This document shows positions 53,374 through 61,318 of a stretch of 64,000 bases of DNA, one piece after another (position 1 is the first letter of the stretch; every line of letters begins with the position of its first letter). The notes below the pieces were generated by a model. It made no database searches and was not told where the DNA came from. It saw nothing but the letters and a program-made list of their open reading frames with translations. Position numbers and translations under genes: made by a program. Source of the stretch: Prevotella sp. (GTDB lineage: Bacteria > Bacteroidota > Bacteroidia > Bacteroidales > Bacteroidaceae); contig JAGAGD010000046.1 of the NCBI GenBank assembly GCA_017627765.1, positions 44,913-108,912 on the forward strand. The letters are read 5' to 3'.

Positions 53374-54132
53374 TTATGATTTTAATATTTTTTCTACTTC
53401 GCGCATCTTCTGCTTGAAGCGGTTTATGCGCAACTCGTTGTTTGTAAGCATCTGTCCCATGCAGTATTTGCTGAAACCATGAGGGAAAATGCGCAGTTGT
53501 CTCAGCATGCTCAGCACAGGAGAAGGCGATAGCCCGTCGCGCTTCAGTTCTATAACTACAAGATTTTGCAGATGATTTTGTTTCTGATGTACTATGTTAT
53601 TGAATGTGATATTTGTATCAATCGTAAGTCTTTCGGTCTTGTTCTGATTAACAAGGGTGATGCGGTCGAACTTAGTCTGCAATGCAGGGTTAAGAATAGA
53701 GGTGTCATATTTAAGATATTGGCTCAGAAATTGCAGTTTCTCATCGTCGTTAAGGTCCATGTCAGTAACGCGTATTCTTTTCTTTTTTGTACGGCCATGA
53801 TTGTTTTTAGTCTTCACCTCCATAAACTGCAAGTCGCTGTCTGTATAGGTTCTGAATCGGAGTTTCTGACGGTTGGCATGTCCCGTCTGATGAACGTAGA
53901 ACATATTATAGTCGGGGGTGTCGAAATAGACAGTGCTGTAAGCCGAAATGCGCTTGTCGTTGATTTGCTGAACAAAATAATCTGAAGCAGCCAATGAAAG
54001 CAGGCGACGCAGTTTGCCAGTAGTTGTGACAAACTTAGTGTCAATTCTGTTCATCAGTTTTATGCCCTTCATTTCCTCAAGGCTGATAGTCTTGAAGCTT
54101 GAGAGCACACTGCTTGCTTCATATATTTCCAT
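53374..54132 (-). CDS. VTC-domain (polyphosphate polymerase-like) protein
   Basis: 252 residues, no membrane segment. The VTC tunnel-fold pattern is intact: MNRIDTKFV (R29, K33), QKLRFRTY (K90, R92, R94), FMEVKTKN (E105, K107, K109), a lysine-rich loop (GRTKKKRIRV, 113-121), RLTIDTNITF, VVIELKRDG (E195, K197) and FSKYCMGQ (K222). These match in position the tunnel residues of the yeast Vtc4 catalytic domain by motif order. Bacterial members are presumed polyphosphate polymerases, unproven. First gene of a four-gene unit. Confidence 0.88.
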   Translation of the reverse strand: MEIYEASSVLSSFKTISLEEMKGIKLMNRIDTKFVTTTGKLRRLLSLAASDYFVQQINDKRISAYSTVYFDTPDYNMFYVHQTGHANRQKLRFRTYTDSDLQFMEVKTKNNHGRTKKKRIRVTDMDLNDDEKLQFLSQYLKYDTSILNPALQTKFDRITLVNQNKTERLTIDTNITFNNIVHQKQNHLQNLVVIELKRDGLSPSPVLSMLRQLRIFPHGFSKYCMGQMLTNNELRINRFKQKMREVEKILKS

Positions 54133-54279
54133 TGTCCTAGTTTTGTCTTGTTTGGGTTAATCATTACGCTAACCACCCCTTGCCGTACCTTTTCATTGCT
54201 TAAGAATTTTTATATTTGACGGCTAAGCCATGTTTATATGCAATGAAAAGAACAGAGAAACTTTATTTCCTTGCAGCAA

Positions 54280-55296
54280 TTACTTTTTCAGTGAAGCATC
54301 GTTCTTAATTAAGTATTCAGCAATCTGAACAGCATTGAGAGCAGCACCTTTTCTAATCTGGTCGCCGCTGAGCCAAAGAGTCAGTCCGTTTTCATCTGCA
54401 ATGTCTTTGCGAATACGGCCTACATAGACATCGTCCTTGCCTGCTGTGTAGAGAGGCATAGGATATTTCTGGTTTGCAGGTTCGTCAACGAGCTGGCAGC
54501 CGTCGGCTTCTGCAATAGCCTTTCTGACTTCTTCAACATCAAGAGGCTGTTCCGTCTCTATCCATATACTTTCAGAATGAGAACGTAGAGTCCCTACTCT
54601 AACGCAGGTGGCAGAGCAACGCACATCAGAGTGCATTATCTTGCGTGTCTCGTTGAACATCTTCATTTCTTCTTTCGTGTAGTTGTTGTCGGTAAAAACG
54701 TCAACCTGTGGTATTACGTTGTATGCCAGCTGGAACGGGAACTTGCTGACTGTCACTTCCTCACCGTTGACAATTTGGCGGTATTGGTTCTTTAGTTCGT
54801 CCATTGCCGATGCACCTGCACCGCTTGCACTCTGATAGCTTGCAACGCGAATGCGGCGAATATGCGATAATTTTTCTATGGGCTTAAGCGCTACGAGCAT
54901 CATTATAGTTGTGCAATTAGGGTTGGCAACTATACCGCGTGGACGGTTCAGCGCATCTTCAGCATTACACTCAGGCACAACAAGTGGCACATCGTTGTCC
55001 ATGCGGAAAGCATTAGAGTTGTCAATCATTATAGCCCCATGCTTAGTTATGGTTTCGGCATATTCTTTTGATACGCCTCCGCCAGCAGAAGTAAAGGCAA
55101 TGTCGATGTCCTTGAATGAGTCGTCGTGCTGTAAAAGCTCAACTTCAATTTCCTTATCCCTGAAATTATATTTTCTGCCAGCACTGCGCTCTGAACCAAA
55201 AAGACGAAGACTGGTTACTGGGAAATTGCGTTCATCAAGCACTCTCAGGAATTCCTGACCTACGGCTCCACTGGCTCCAACTATTGCTATATTCAT
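54280..55296 (-). CDS. asd: Aspartate-semialdehyde dehydrogenase
   Basis: 338 residues. NADP-binding GASGAVGQE (7-15), active-site Cys128 in [25 protein letters not shown] and the C-terminal domain. Feeds lysine/DAP, threonine and methionine synthesis. -7 box TATATTTG at 55371-55378 on the minus strand. The VTC gene lies 147 bp downstream and may or may not share its transcript. Confidence 0.97.
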   Translation of the reverse strand: MNIAIVGASGAVGQEFLRVLDERNFPVTSLRLFGSERSAGRKYNFRDKEIEVELLQHDDSFKDIDIAFTSAGGGVSKEYAETITKHGAIMIDNSNAFRMDNDVPLVVPECNAEDALNRPRGIVANPNCTTIMMLVALKPIEKLSHIRRIRVASYQSASGAGASAMDELKNQYRQIVNGEEVTVSKFPFQLAYNVIPQVDVFTDNNYTKEEMKMFNETRKIMHSDVRCSATCVRVGTLRSHSESIWIETEQPLDVEEVRKAIAEADGCQLVDEPANQKYPMPLYTAGKDDVYVGRIRKDIADENGLTLWLSGDQIRKGAALNAVQIAEYLIKNDASLKK

Positions 55297-55370
55297 TTTC
55301 TTATTCCTTTTCTTTTTTAATTTATGTTGTTATAAAAACATCTTTTAGTGTAGACTTACACTTTTCTGTG

Positions 55371-55378
55371 CAAATATA
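55371..55378 (-). promoter_or_regulatory. -7 box for asd
   Basis: TATATTTG on the minus strand, 75 bp before the ATG. Confidence 0.55.
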
Positions 55379-55452
55379 ATAAATATTTGTAATAATATGC
55401 TCTAATTGATAAAAATTAAATCAAATCAAACATTTTTCCGAACTTTTTTAAC

Positions 55453-55460
55453 TAACTTTG
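55453..55460 (+). promoter_or_regulatory. -7 box for the antiporter gene
   Basis: TAACTTTG, only 8 bp before the ATG at 55469; a start at 55487 (MMAIL) would have a more normal leader. Confidence 0.5.
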
Positions 55461-55468
55461 CAAACAAA

Positions 55469-57637
55469 ATGACACTCTTAAACCACATGATGGCAATTTT
55501 GCCTACAAACATATCTGGTTATTTCCCGATTTCCGACCCCACGCTGATTTTCTTCATCGTGTTGTGTATCATTTTGCTGGCACCTATTATTATGGGTAAG
55601 CTGCGAATACCTCACATCATCGGAATGGTCTTGGCTGGTGTGATTGTGGGACAGTATGGGCTTAACATACTTTCACGCGACGACTCTTTCGAACTTTTTG
55701 GAAAGGTCGGACTCTACTACATCATGTTTCTTGCAGGTCTCGAAATGGACTTAGGAGGAATGAAGCGCAACAGCATGCGCTTTCTCAGTTTCGGACTTCT
55801 CACCTTCGGAGTGCCTTTCATCATGACTTATTTCATTTCGCAATGGCTGCTCGGCTATAGCGGCATGGCTTCGCTCATCCTTGGAAGCATTATGGGAGCA
55901 AATACTCTCATTGCCTATCCAGTAGTGGGCAGATATGGATTGCAGCGCGACCGCAGCGTGGCTCTCAGTGTGGGCTCGTCGATGATAGCATTGTTTACAG
56001 CACTCGTCATCTTGGCTGCCGTTGTCGGTACATTCGACAATAATAGTGGCGGGTTATTGTTCTGGATTTTGTTTATAGTCAAGTTTGTAGGCTTCTGCGC
56101 ATCCCTTTTCTTCTTCATTCCTCGCATCACTCGTTGGTTTCTTCGTCGATATTCCGATGCCATCATGCAGTTCATCTTCATCTTGGCTATGCTTTTCTTG
56201 TCGGCAGCACTTGCTGAGGCTGTAGGACTTGAAGGCATATTGGGTGCATTCTTGGCAGGACTCATTCTGAACAGATATATCCCTCACGTTTCTGCACTGA
56301 TGAACCGAATAGAGTTTACGGGCAATGCCTTGTTTATCCCTTATTTCCTTATCGGTGTCGGAATGTTGATAAATGTCAGAATACTGTTTCAGAGCAGCGA
56401 GACGCTTTGGATAGTTTTCTGGATTGTGTTGTTCGGAACGCTTGGAAAGGCTGTCGCTGCATATCTTGCAGGCATCCTGTTCAAAATGCCGTTAGCTCAG
56501 TGCAACATGATGTTCGGACTCACCTCTGCCCACGCAGCAGGTGCTATAGCAATGGTTATGGTAGGAATGAAACTTGAAGTAGAGCCAGGAGTACCGCTTG
56601 TTAATGACGAAATGCTAAACGGTGTGGTAACAATGATACTTTTCACCTGCATTATCAGTTCTATGATGACTGAGAAAGCTGCCAAGCAGATAATCTTGAA
56701 AGAAGGACTGCTTAATCAGGATGAAACCGACAGCAGCGACGACGATGAGCGAATGTTGCTGCCTGTGAAATATAAGGATATTGCAGACGGACTGATTAGC
56801 CTTGCTGCAATGACGCGCAACAGAAAACTAAACCGTGAGATTGTCGCTCTAAATGTTGTATACGACGATGCCAACCGAGAGAAATACCAGGCAAAGGGCA
56901 GACAACTTCTGGAGCATATCTGCCAGCGTGCAACTTCTGCTGACATTACAATTCAGTCTCAGGTGCGTGTCGCTGCCAATATTGCCAACGGCATTAAGCA
57001 TGCTTTCAAGGAGTTTAATGCTTCTGAGATCATCATGGGCATGCATATTCATAAGAATATCTCGCCAACCTTTTGGGGACAGTTTGCTCAAAGCTTGTAT
57101 AATGGCTTGTCGCGTCAGATTACATTCGTCAGACTGAAACAGCCTCTCAACACCCTGCGCCGCATTCAAGTCGCAGTACCTTCGAGGGCAGAATATGAAC
57201 CTGGATTCTATCGTTGGGTTGAACGACTGTCGAGACTGGCTGAAAACACAGATTGCCGCATTCAGTTTCATGGCAGAAACGAGTCGTTGGAACTCATCCG
57301 CCAGTATATCAACAACCGCCATCCGAGCGTTAGGGCAGAATATACCTACATGGCTCACTGGAACGAACTGCCGCGACTGGCTTCGCAGATTCATGAAGAC
57401 CACATGTTTGTTGTCATAACCGCACGAAAGGGAACAGTGTCTTATAAGACTGCACTCGAAAGGCTTCCTGATGAGATAGAGCATCACTTCAGCGGCAAGA
57501 CCATCATGATAATTTTCCCTGACCAGCATGGTGAACCTATGGATGCTATGACGTTTGCTGAGTCACAACATCAGGAAGAGGTTAGTGCATACCAGTTGCT
57601 CTTAGAGTGGGTTAGAAAGAAAACGCATAGAATTTAA
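55469..57637 (+). CDS. CPA2-type cation:proton antiporter with C-terminal stress-protein-like domain
   Basis: 722 residues. About 12 helices in the first 400 residues (LRIPHIIGMVLAGVIVGQYG, LYYIMFLAGLEMDLGGM, GLEGILGAFLAGLILNRYIP, MFGLTSAHAAGAIAMVMVG), the Na+/K+:H+ exchanger fold, with the usual GLEMD motif. The C-terminal 280 residues contain two USP-like halves (EIIMGMHIHKNISPTFWGQFAQ) that could sense ligands or nucleotides. Start uncertain between 55469 and 55487. Confidence 0.85.
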   Translation: MTLLNHMMAILPTNISGYFPISDPTLIFFIVLCIILLAPIIMGKLRIPHIIGMVLAGVIVGQYGLNILSRDDSFELFGKVGLYYIMFLAGLEMDLGGMKRNSMRFLSFGLLTFGVPFIMTYFISQWLLGYSGMASLILGSIMGANTLIAYPVVGRYGLQRDRSVALSVGSSMIALFTALVILAAVVGTFDNNSGGLLFWILFIVKFVGFCASLFFFIPRITRWFLRRYSDAIMQFIFILAMLFLSAALAEAVGLEGILGAFLAGLILNRYIPHVSALMNRIEFTGNALFIPYFLIGVGMLINVRILFQSSETLWIVFWIVLFGTLGKAVAAYLAGILFKMPLAQCNMMFGLTSAHAAGAIAMVMVGMKLEVEPGVPLVNDEMLNGVVTMILFTCIISSMMTEKAAKQIILKEGLLNQDETDSSDDDERMLLPVKYKDIADGLISLAAMTRNRKLNREIVALNVVYDDANREKYQAKGRQLLEHICQRATSADITIQSQVRVAANIANGIKHAFKEFNASEIIMGMHIHKNISPTFWGQFAQSLYNGLSRQITFVRLKQPLNTLRRIQVAVPSRAEYEPGFYRWVERLSRLAENTDCRIQFHGRNESLELIRQYINNRHPSVRAEYTYMAHWNELPRLASQIHEDHMFVVITARKGTVSYKTALERLPDEIEHHFSGKTIMIIFPDQHGEPMDAMTFAESQHQEEVSAYQLLLEWVRKKTHRI

Positions 57638-57819
57638 ATATATAGTGTTTTAAGGTTGTAATTTGCTTTAAACACGATGACAGGCAAATTCGGTTCATGG
57701 CTATGTTGATTATGGAATAATGATTAATGATTGTTGTTCAAGTTGACAAAAAAATCAACGTTCTCAACACTCATACTTCAGAGCCAAACATCCTTAAAAC
57801 ATCAAAACCTTTAGAAAGA

Positions 57820-58473
57820 ATGATTGACGTAAAAAACATAACAAAGAGTTTCGGACAGTTGCAGGTGCTTAAAGGCATTGACCTGCATATTGACAAAGGC
57901 GAGATTGTAAGTATTGTCGGTCCGAGTGGTGCAGGCAAGACCACTCTCTTGCAGATTATCGGCACCTTAGACCGCCCCGACGGCGGACAAGTTGTTGTTG
58001 ATGGAGTGGATGTGAGCAGGATGTCGTCTGGCAAACTTGCTGACTTCCGCAATTCTCACCTTGGTTTTGTCTTTCAGTTTCATCAACTTTTGCCAGAGTT
58101 TACTGCTCTTGAGAATGTGATGATTCCTGCATTCATCGCAGGCAAGTCGGGCAGTGAGGCTAAGCATAGGGCTAAGGAACTACTCGACTTCATGAACCTT
58201 TCCGACCGACTTCAGCATAAGCCTAACGAATTGTCGGGAGGAGAGAAACAACGTGTTGCTGTGGCTCGTGCGCTAATGAACCAGCCTTCGGTTATTCTTG
58301 CTGATGAACCTTCGGGTAGTCTTGACTCAAAGAACAAAGAAGAACTCCACAACCTGTTTTTCAAGTTGCGCGAAGAGTTCGGACAGACCTTTGTCATTGT
58401 TACACACGATGAGCAACTGGCGCAGACCACCGACCGCACAATAAAGATGAAAGACGGCAGACTTGAATTGTAG
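57820..58473 (+). CDS. lolD: ABC transporter ATPase, LolD type
   Basis: 217 residues from [10 protein letters not shown]. Walker A GPSGAGKT (34-41), Q-loop [16 protein letters not shown], signature [15 protein letters not shown], Walker [11 protein letters not shown]-loop VTHDE. The [16 protein letters not shown] phrase is typical of LolD, which drives lipoprotein release for outer-membrane sorting. The permease is not adjacent. The open frame continues upstream to 57727 but that part reads like repeat text (AACACTCATACTTCAGAGCC). Confidence 0.9.
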   Translation: MIDVKNITKSFGQLQVLKGIDLHIDKGEIVSIVGPSGAGKTTLLQIIGTLDRPDGGQVVVDGVDVSRMSSGKLADFRNSHLGFVFQFHQLLPEFTALENVMIPAFIAGKSGSEAKHRAKELLDFMNLSDRLQHKPNELSGGEKQRVAVARALMNQPSVILADEPSGSLDSKNKEELHNLFFKLREEFGQTFVIVTHDEQLAQTTDRTIKMKDGRLEL

Positions 58474-58638
58474 CAAGTTGACATGAACGTTAACGGGAAC
58501 GATAACGATAACGGGAACCTTAATCGTTATTCCTTAATCTTTAATCCAGCATAACTATGAACTATGCACTATGAACTATACAGTTGCTATAATTGCTTGT
58601 CAATTCAAAAGAAACACCTTTAGAATAAATGTAAAGAA
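58474..58638. repeat. Spacer made of short repeated words
   Basis: Contains AACGTTAACGGGAACGATAACG-like units (58494 on), TTAATCTTTAATCC and CATAACTATGAACTATGCAC-like text. The latter part recurs in inverted orientation at 63606-63650. No gene. Confidence 0.5.
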
Positions 58639-59487
58639 ATGAGTAAGGAATTATATTTAGGAAAATGGAATAGGCTGAAAGTAATCCATTATACAGATTT
58701 CGGTTTCTATCTTGACGGAGGACGCGAAGGACGAATTTTGCTGCCAAAACGATATATACCAGAAGGACTTAAAATTGGCGACGAGATAGATGTCTTCCTC
58801 TATTTAGACCAAGAAGAAAGACTTATAGCTACAACCGAAAAACCATTTGCTGAGGTTGGCGACTTTGCTTTCCTCGAAGTCTCATGGGTCAACGAGTTTG
58901 GGGCTTTCCTCAACTGGGGATTAATGAAAGACTTGTTCTGTCCGTTCCGCGAGCAGAAGATGCGAATGGAGCGTGGCAAGAGTTATATAGTCTATGTTGA
59001 CATTGATGAAGAGAGCTATCGCATCATGGCTTCGGCTAAGATTGAGAGATATCTTGACCAGAGATACCCCGACTATAAGGAAGGCGACGAGGTAGACTTG
59101 CTTGTCTGGCAGAAGACAGACATAGGTTTTAAGGTGATTATTGACAACCGCTATGGCGGGCTGGCCTACGACGACCAAGTGTTCAGGGTTCTGCATACTG
59201 GCGACCGACTGAAAGGATATATCCAGCATGTGAGAGAAGACGGAAAGATTGACGTGTCGCTTCAGCCTACAGGCAGAAAACTGACAAAAGATTTCTCCGA
59301 AGTACTGCTCGCTTACTTGAAGTCGAATGATGGTTTCTGCGACATGGGCGACAACAGCAGCCCCGAAGCCATAAAGCTGCGTTTCCAAGTTAGCAAAAAG
59401 ACATTCAAGCGTGCTATTGGTGACCTCTATAAAAGGAAACTGATAGTAATTGAGAAGGATGGCATAAGACTGGTTGGAGACAAATGA
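58639..59487 (+). CDS. CvfB-like S1-domain RNA-binding protein
   Basis: 282 residues. Several OB/S1-type units (GKWNRLKVIHYTDFGFYLDG, GDFAFLEVSWVNEFGAFLNWG, GDEVDLLVWQKTDIGFKVII, GDRLKGYIQHVREDGKIDVSL) and a C-terminal winged-helix-like part (SPEAIKLRFQVSKKTFKRAIG). The CvfB layout. Overlaps tcdA by ATGA. Confidence 0.9.
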   Translation: MSKELYLGKWNRLKVIHYTDFGFYLDGGREGRILLPKRYIPEGLKIGDEIDVFLYLDQEERLIATTEKPFAEVGDFAFLEVSWVNEFGAFLNWGLMKDLFCPFREQKMRMERGKSYIVYVDIDEESYRIMASAKIERYLDQRYPDYKEGDEVDLLVWQKTDIGFKVIIDNRYGGLAYDDQVFRVLHTGDRLKGYIQHVREDGKIDVSLQPTGRKLTKDFSEVLLAYLKSNDGFCDMGDNSSPEAIKLRFQVSKKTFKRAIGDLYKRKLIVIEKDGIRLVGDK

Positions 59488-60224
59488 TGGAACATCAGTT
59501 TTCACGCACAGAGATGCTAATCGGCACAGATGCTCTCAACAAACTACGGCATTCAAAGGTAATCATCTTCGGTGTCGGAGGTGTTGGTGGCTACGTCTGC
59601 GAAGCATTAGCGCGTAGTGGTGTGGGTGAGATTCATCTTGTTGACAACGATATTGTTTCTATAACCAATATAAACAGGCAGATTCTCGCTTTGCTCTCAA
59701 CCGTAGGCAGAGACAAGGTCGATGTGGCAGAAGAACGCATTGCCGATATCAATCCGCAGTGTGTTGTCAGGAAATACAAGATGTTCTATCTTCCAGAAAA
59801 TGCTGACGATATAGACCTTTCGAAGATGGACTATGTTGTTGACTGCATCGACACCGTGAAGGCTAAACTGGAACTTGCACGCCGTTGCCATCGGCTCGGA
59901 GTGCCATTTATCAGCTCTATGGGTGCAGCCAACAAGATGAATCCCGCAGCCTTTCGTGTTCTCGACATTCAGAAAACGCAGATGGACCCGCTTGCAAAGG
60001 TTATCCGCAAGCAACTCCGCCGCGAGGGAATACTACACATGAAGGTTGTTTGCAGCGAAGAGAAACCCATAAAACCTGCTGATGTGGAAGGAAGTATTGG
60101 TGAAACACAAGATAAGGCGAAAGACAACACCCATAAGCAAGTGCCTGCAAGCAATGCCTTTGTGCCAGCCGCAGCAGGGCTCGTAATAGCCTCAGAAGTT
60201 GTTAAAGACCTTATAATGCAGTAA
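59484..60224 (+). CDS. tcdA: tRNA threonylcarbamoyladenosine dehydratase (TcdA/CsdL)
   Basis: 246 residues. E1-like Rossmann GVGGVGGYVCEALARSG (30-46), DND (54-56), NRQ at 64-66, CIDTVKAKLELARRC and SSMGAANKMNP. Makes cyclic t6A37 in tRNA. Works on the product of the tsaE pathway encoded at 32.6 kb. Coupled to cvfB by a 4-bp overlap. Confidence 0.93.
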   Translation: MMEHQFSRTEMLIGTDALNKLRHSKVIIFGVGGVGGYVCEALARSGVGEIHLVDNDIVSITNINRQILALLSTVGRDKVDVAEERIADINPQCVVRKYKMFYLPENADDIDLSKMDYVVDCIDTVKAKLELARRCHRLGVPFISSMGAANKMNPAAFRVLDIQKTQMDPLAKVIRKQLRREGILHMKVVCSEEKPIKPADVEGSIGETQDKAKDNTHKQVPASNAFVPAAAGLVIASEVVKDLIMQ

Positions 60225-60280
60225 TTAGAAGGCAAACGATTTTATATTTCAAAATATTTTTATTAATCACAAAAACCGTA

Positions 60281-60985
60281 ATGATTATGAGAACTTACAT
60301 TAAGATGGCTATAGCGTTATTTATCGCAGCAGCATGTTGCACAAGTTGTTCTGACAAGAAATCGGATAACACTAACGACGAGGCTGTAAAGAAACAGGTG
60401 AAATTTGTAGAAGGACGCAAGAACTTTGGTAGCGATGCAATCATCACTCCGCTCCCTGCAATAATGATTGCAACCTACGATGCCGACGAGACACCCGACG
60501 TGATGATGGCTGCATGGGGCGGACAGTGTGGCCCTAAGCATATCTGTTTTGAGTTGTCGGCTCACAAGACTACAGAGAATATAAAGCTGAAGAAAGCTTT
60601 TACCATTAGCTTTGCAAGCAAAGACAACGTTGCCCAAAGCGACTACTTCGGAATAGTTTCGGCTAATGACGTGCCAGACAAGGTGGCTCGTGCTGGTTTC
60701 ACTGCAACTAAGAGTCCGAATGTTGATGCTCCTATCATTAATGAATATCCACTCACTCTCGAATGTAAAGTTGTGAAACTCGAAGAAGATGAAAACGGCG
60801 GTGCTCGTGTCGTAGGCGAAATAGTAAACATGAGCGCAGACGAGAGCATACTCAACGAGGAAGGAAAAGTTGACTTAGACAAACTCCTCCCTGTTGTTTA
60901 CGATTCTTCTTCAAACACCTACCGCATCGTGGGCGAAAAGGTAGGCACAGCATGGGGCTCTGGCAAAATCTTTCAAAAGAAATAA
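60281..60985 (+). CDS. Flavin reductase-like lipoprotein
   Basis: 234 residues. N-terminal lipoprotein signal (AAACCTSC, Cys19/20/23) and a linker, then the flavin-reductase-like FMN-binding fold (PLPAIMIATYDADETPDVMMAAW, FELSAHKTTENIKLKKAFTISFAS, DYFGIVSANDVPDKVARAGFT). This fold is normally cytoplasmic; here it is exported to the envelope. Electron donor and substrate unknown. A second ATG lies at 60287. Confidence 0.82.
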   Translation: MIMRTYIKMAIALFIAAACCTSCSDKKSDNTNDEAVKKQVKFVEGRKNFGSDAIITPLPAIMIATYDADETPDVMMAAWGGQCGPKHICFELSAHKTTENIKLKKAFTISFASKDNVAQSDYFGIVSANDVPDKVARAGFTATKSPNVDAPIINEYPLTLECKVVKLEEDENGGARVVGEIVNMSADESILNEEGKVDLDKLLPVVYDSSSNTYRIVGEKVGTAWGSGKIFQKK

Positions 60986-61015
60986 TTTCCCCTAAAACTT
61001 TTAAAGTACATAAAT

Positions 61016-61050
61016 AAAGGTGGCACTATATTGCCACCTTTATTCTTTTT
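61016..61050 (+). terminator. Terminator after the flavin reductase gene
   Basis: AAAGGTGGCA (61016-61025) with TGCCACCTTT (61032-61041), then ATTCTTTTT. Confidence 0.85.
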
Positions 61051-61220
61051 GAGTCATCGGGAGATGGTAAAGATTAAGGAATAAAGAAAAATAATTAAGG
61101 ATAGCTATAAAAAAATATAGTTCTGAAATGAAGATGAAATATACATGCTAAATTGAGGCCTTTTTGTCTGATAATAAAAAAAACTAAATGGAAAATTGCG
61201 GAATATTCTCGGTTTATGCT

Positions 61221-61228
61221 TACCTTTG
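61221..61228 (+). promoter_or_regulatory. -7 box for priA
   Basis: TACCTTTG, about 90 bp before the ATG at 61319. Confidence 0.55.
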
Positions 61229-61318
61229 TAGAATAAATCTGAAATGATGCGGAACATAGGCTGACTACGCTATTTGCTGCAACACGCGTCATTTCACTTC
61301 AGAAAGCATCTCACAACC

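Noticed and set aside
57727-57819. Extended start of lolD
   Set aside because: The added residues come from spacer-type repeat text and are not part of LolD proteins.
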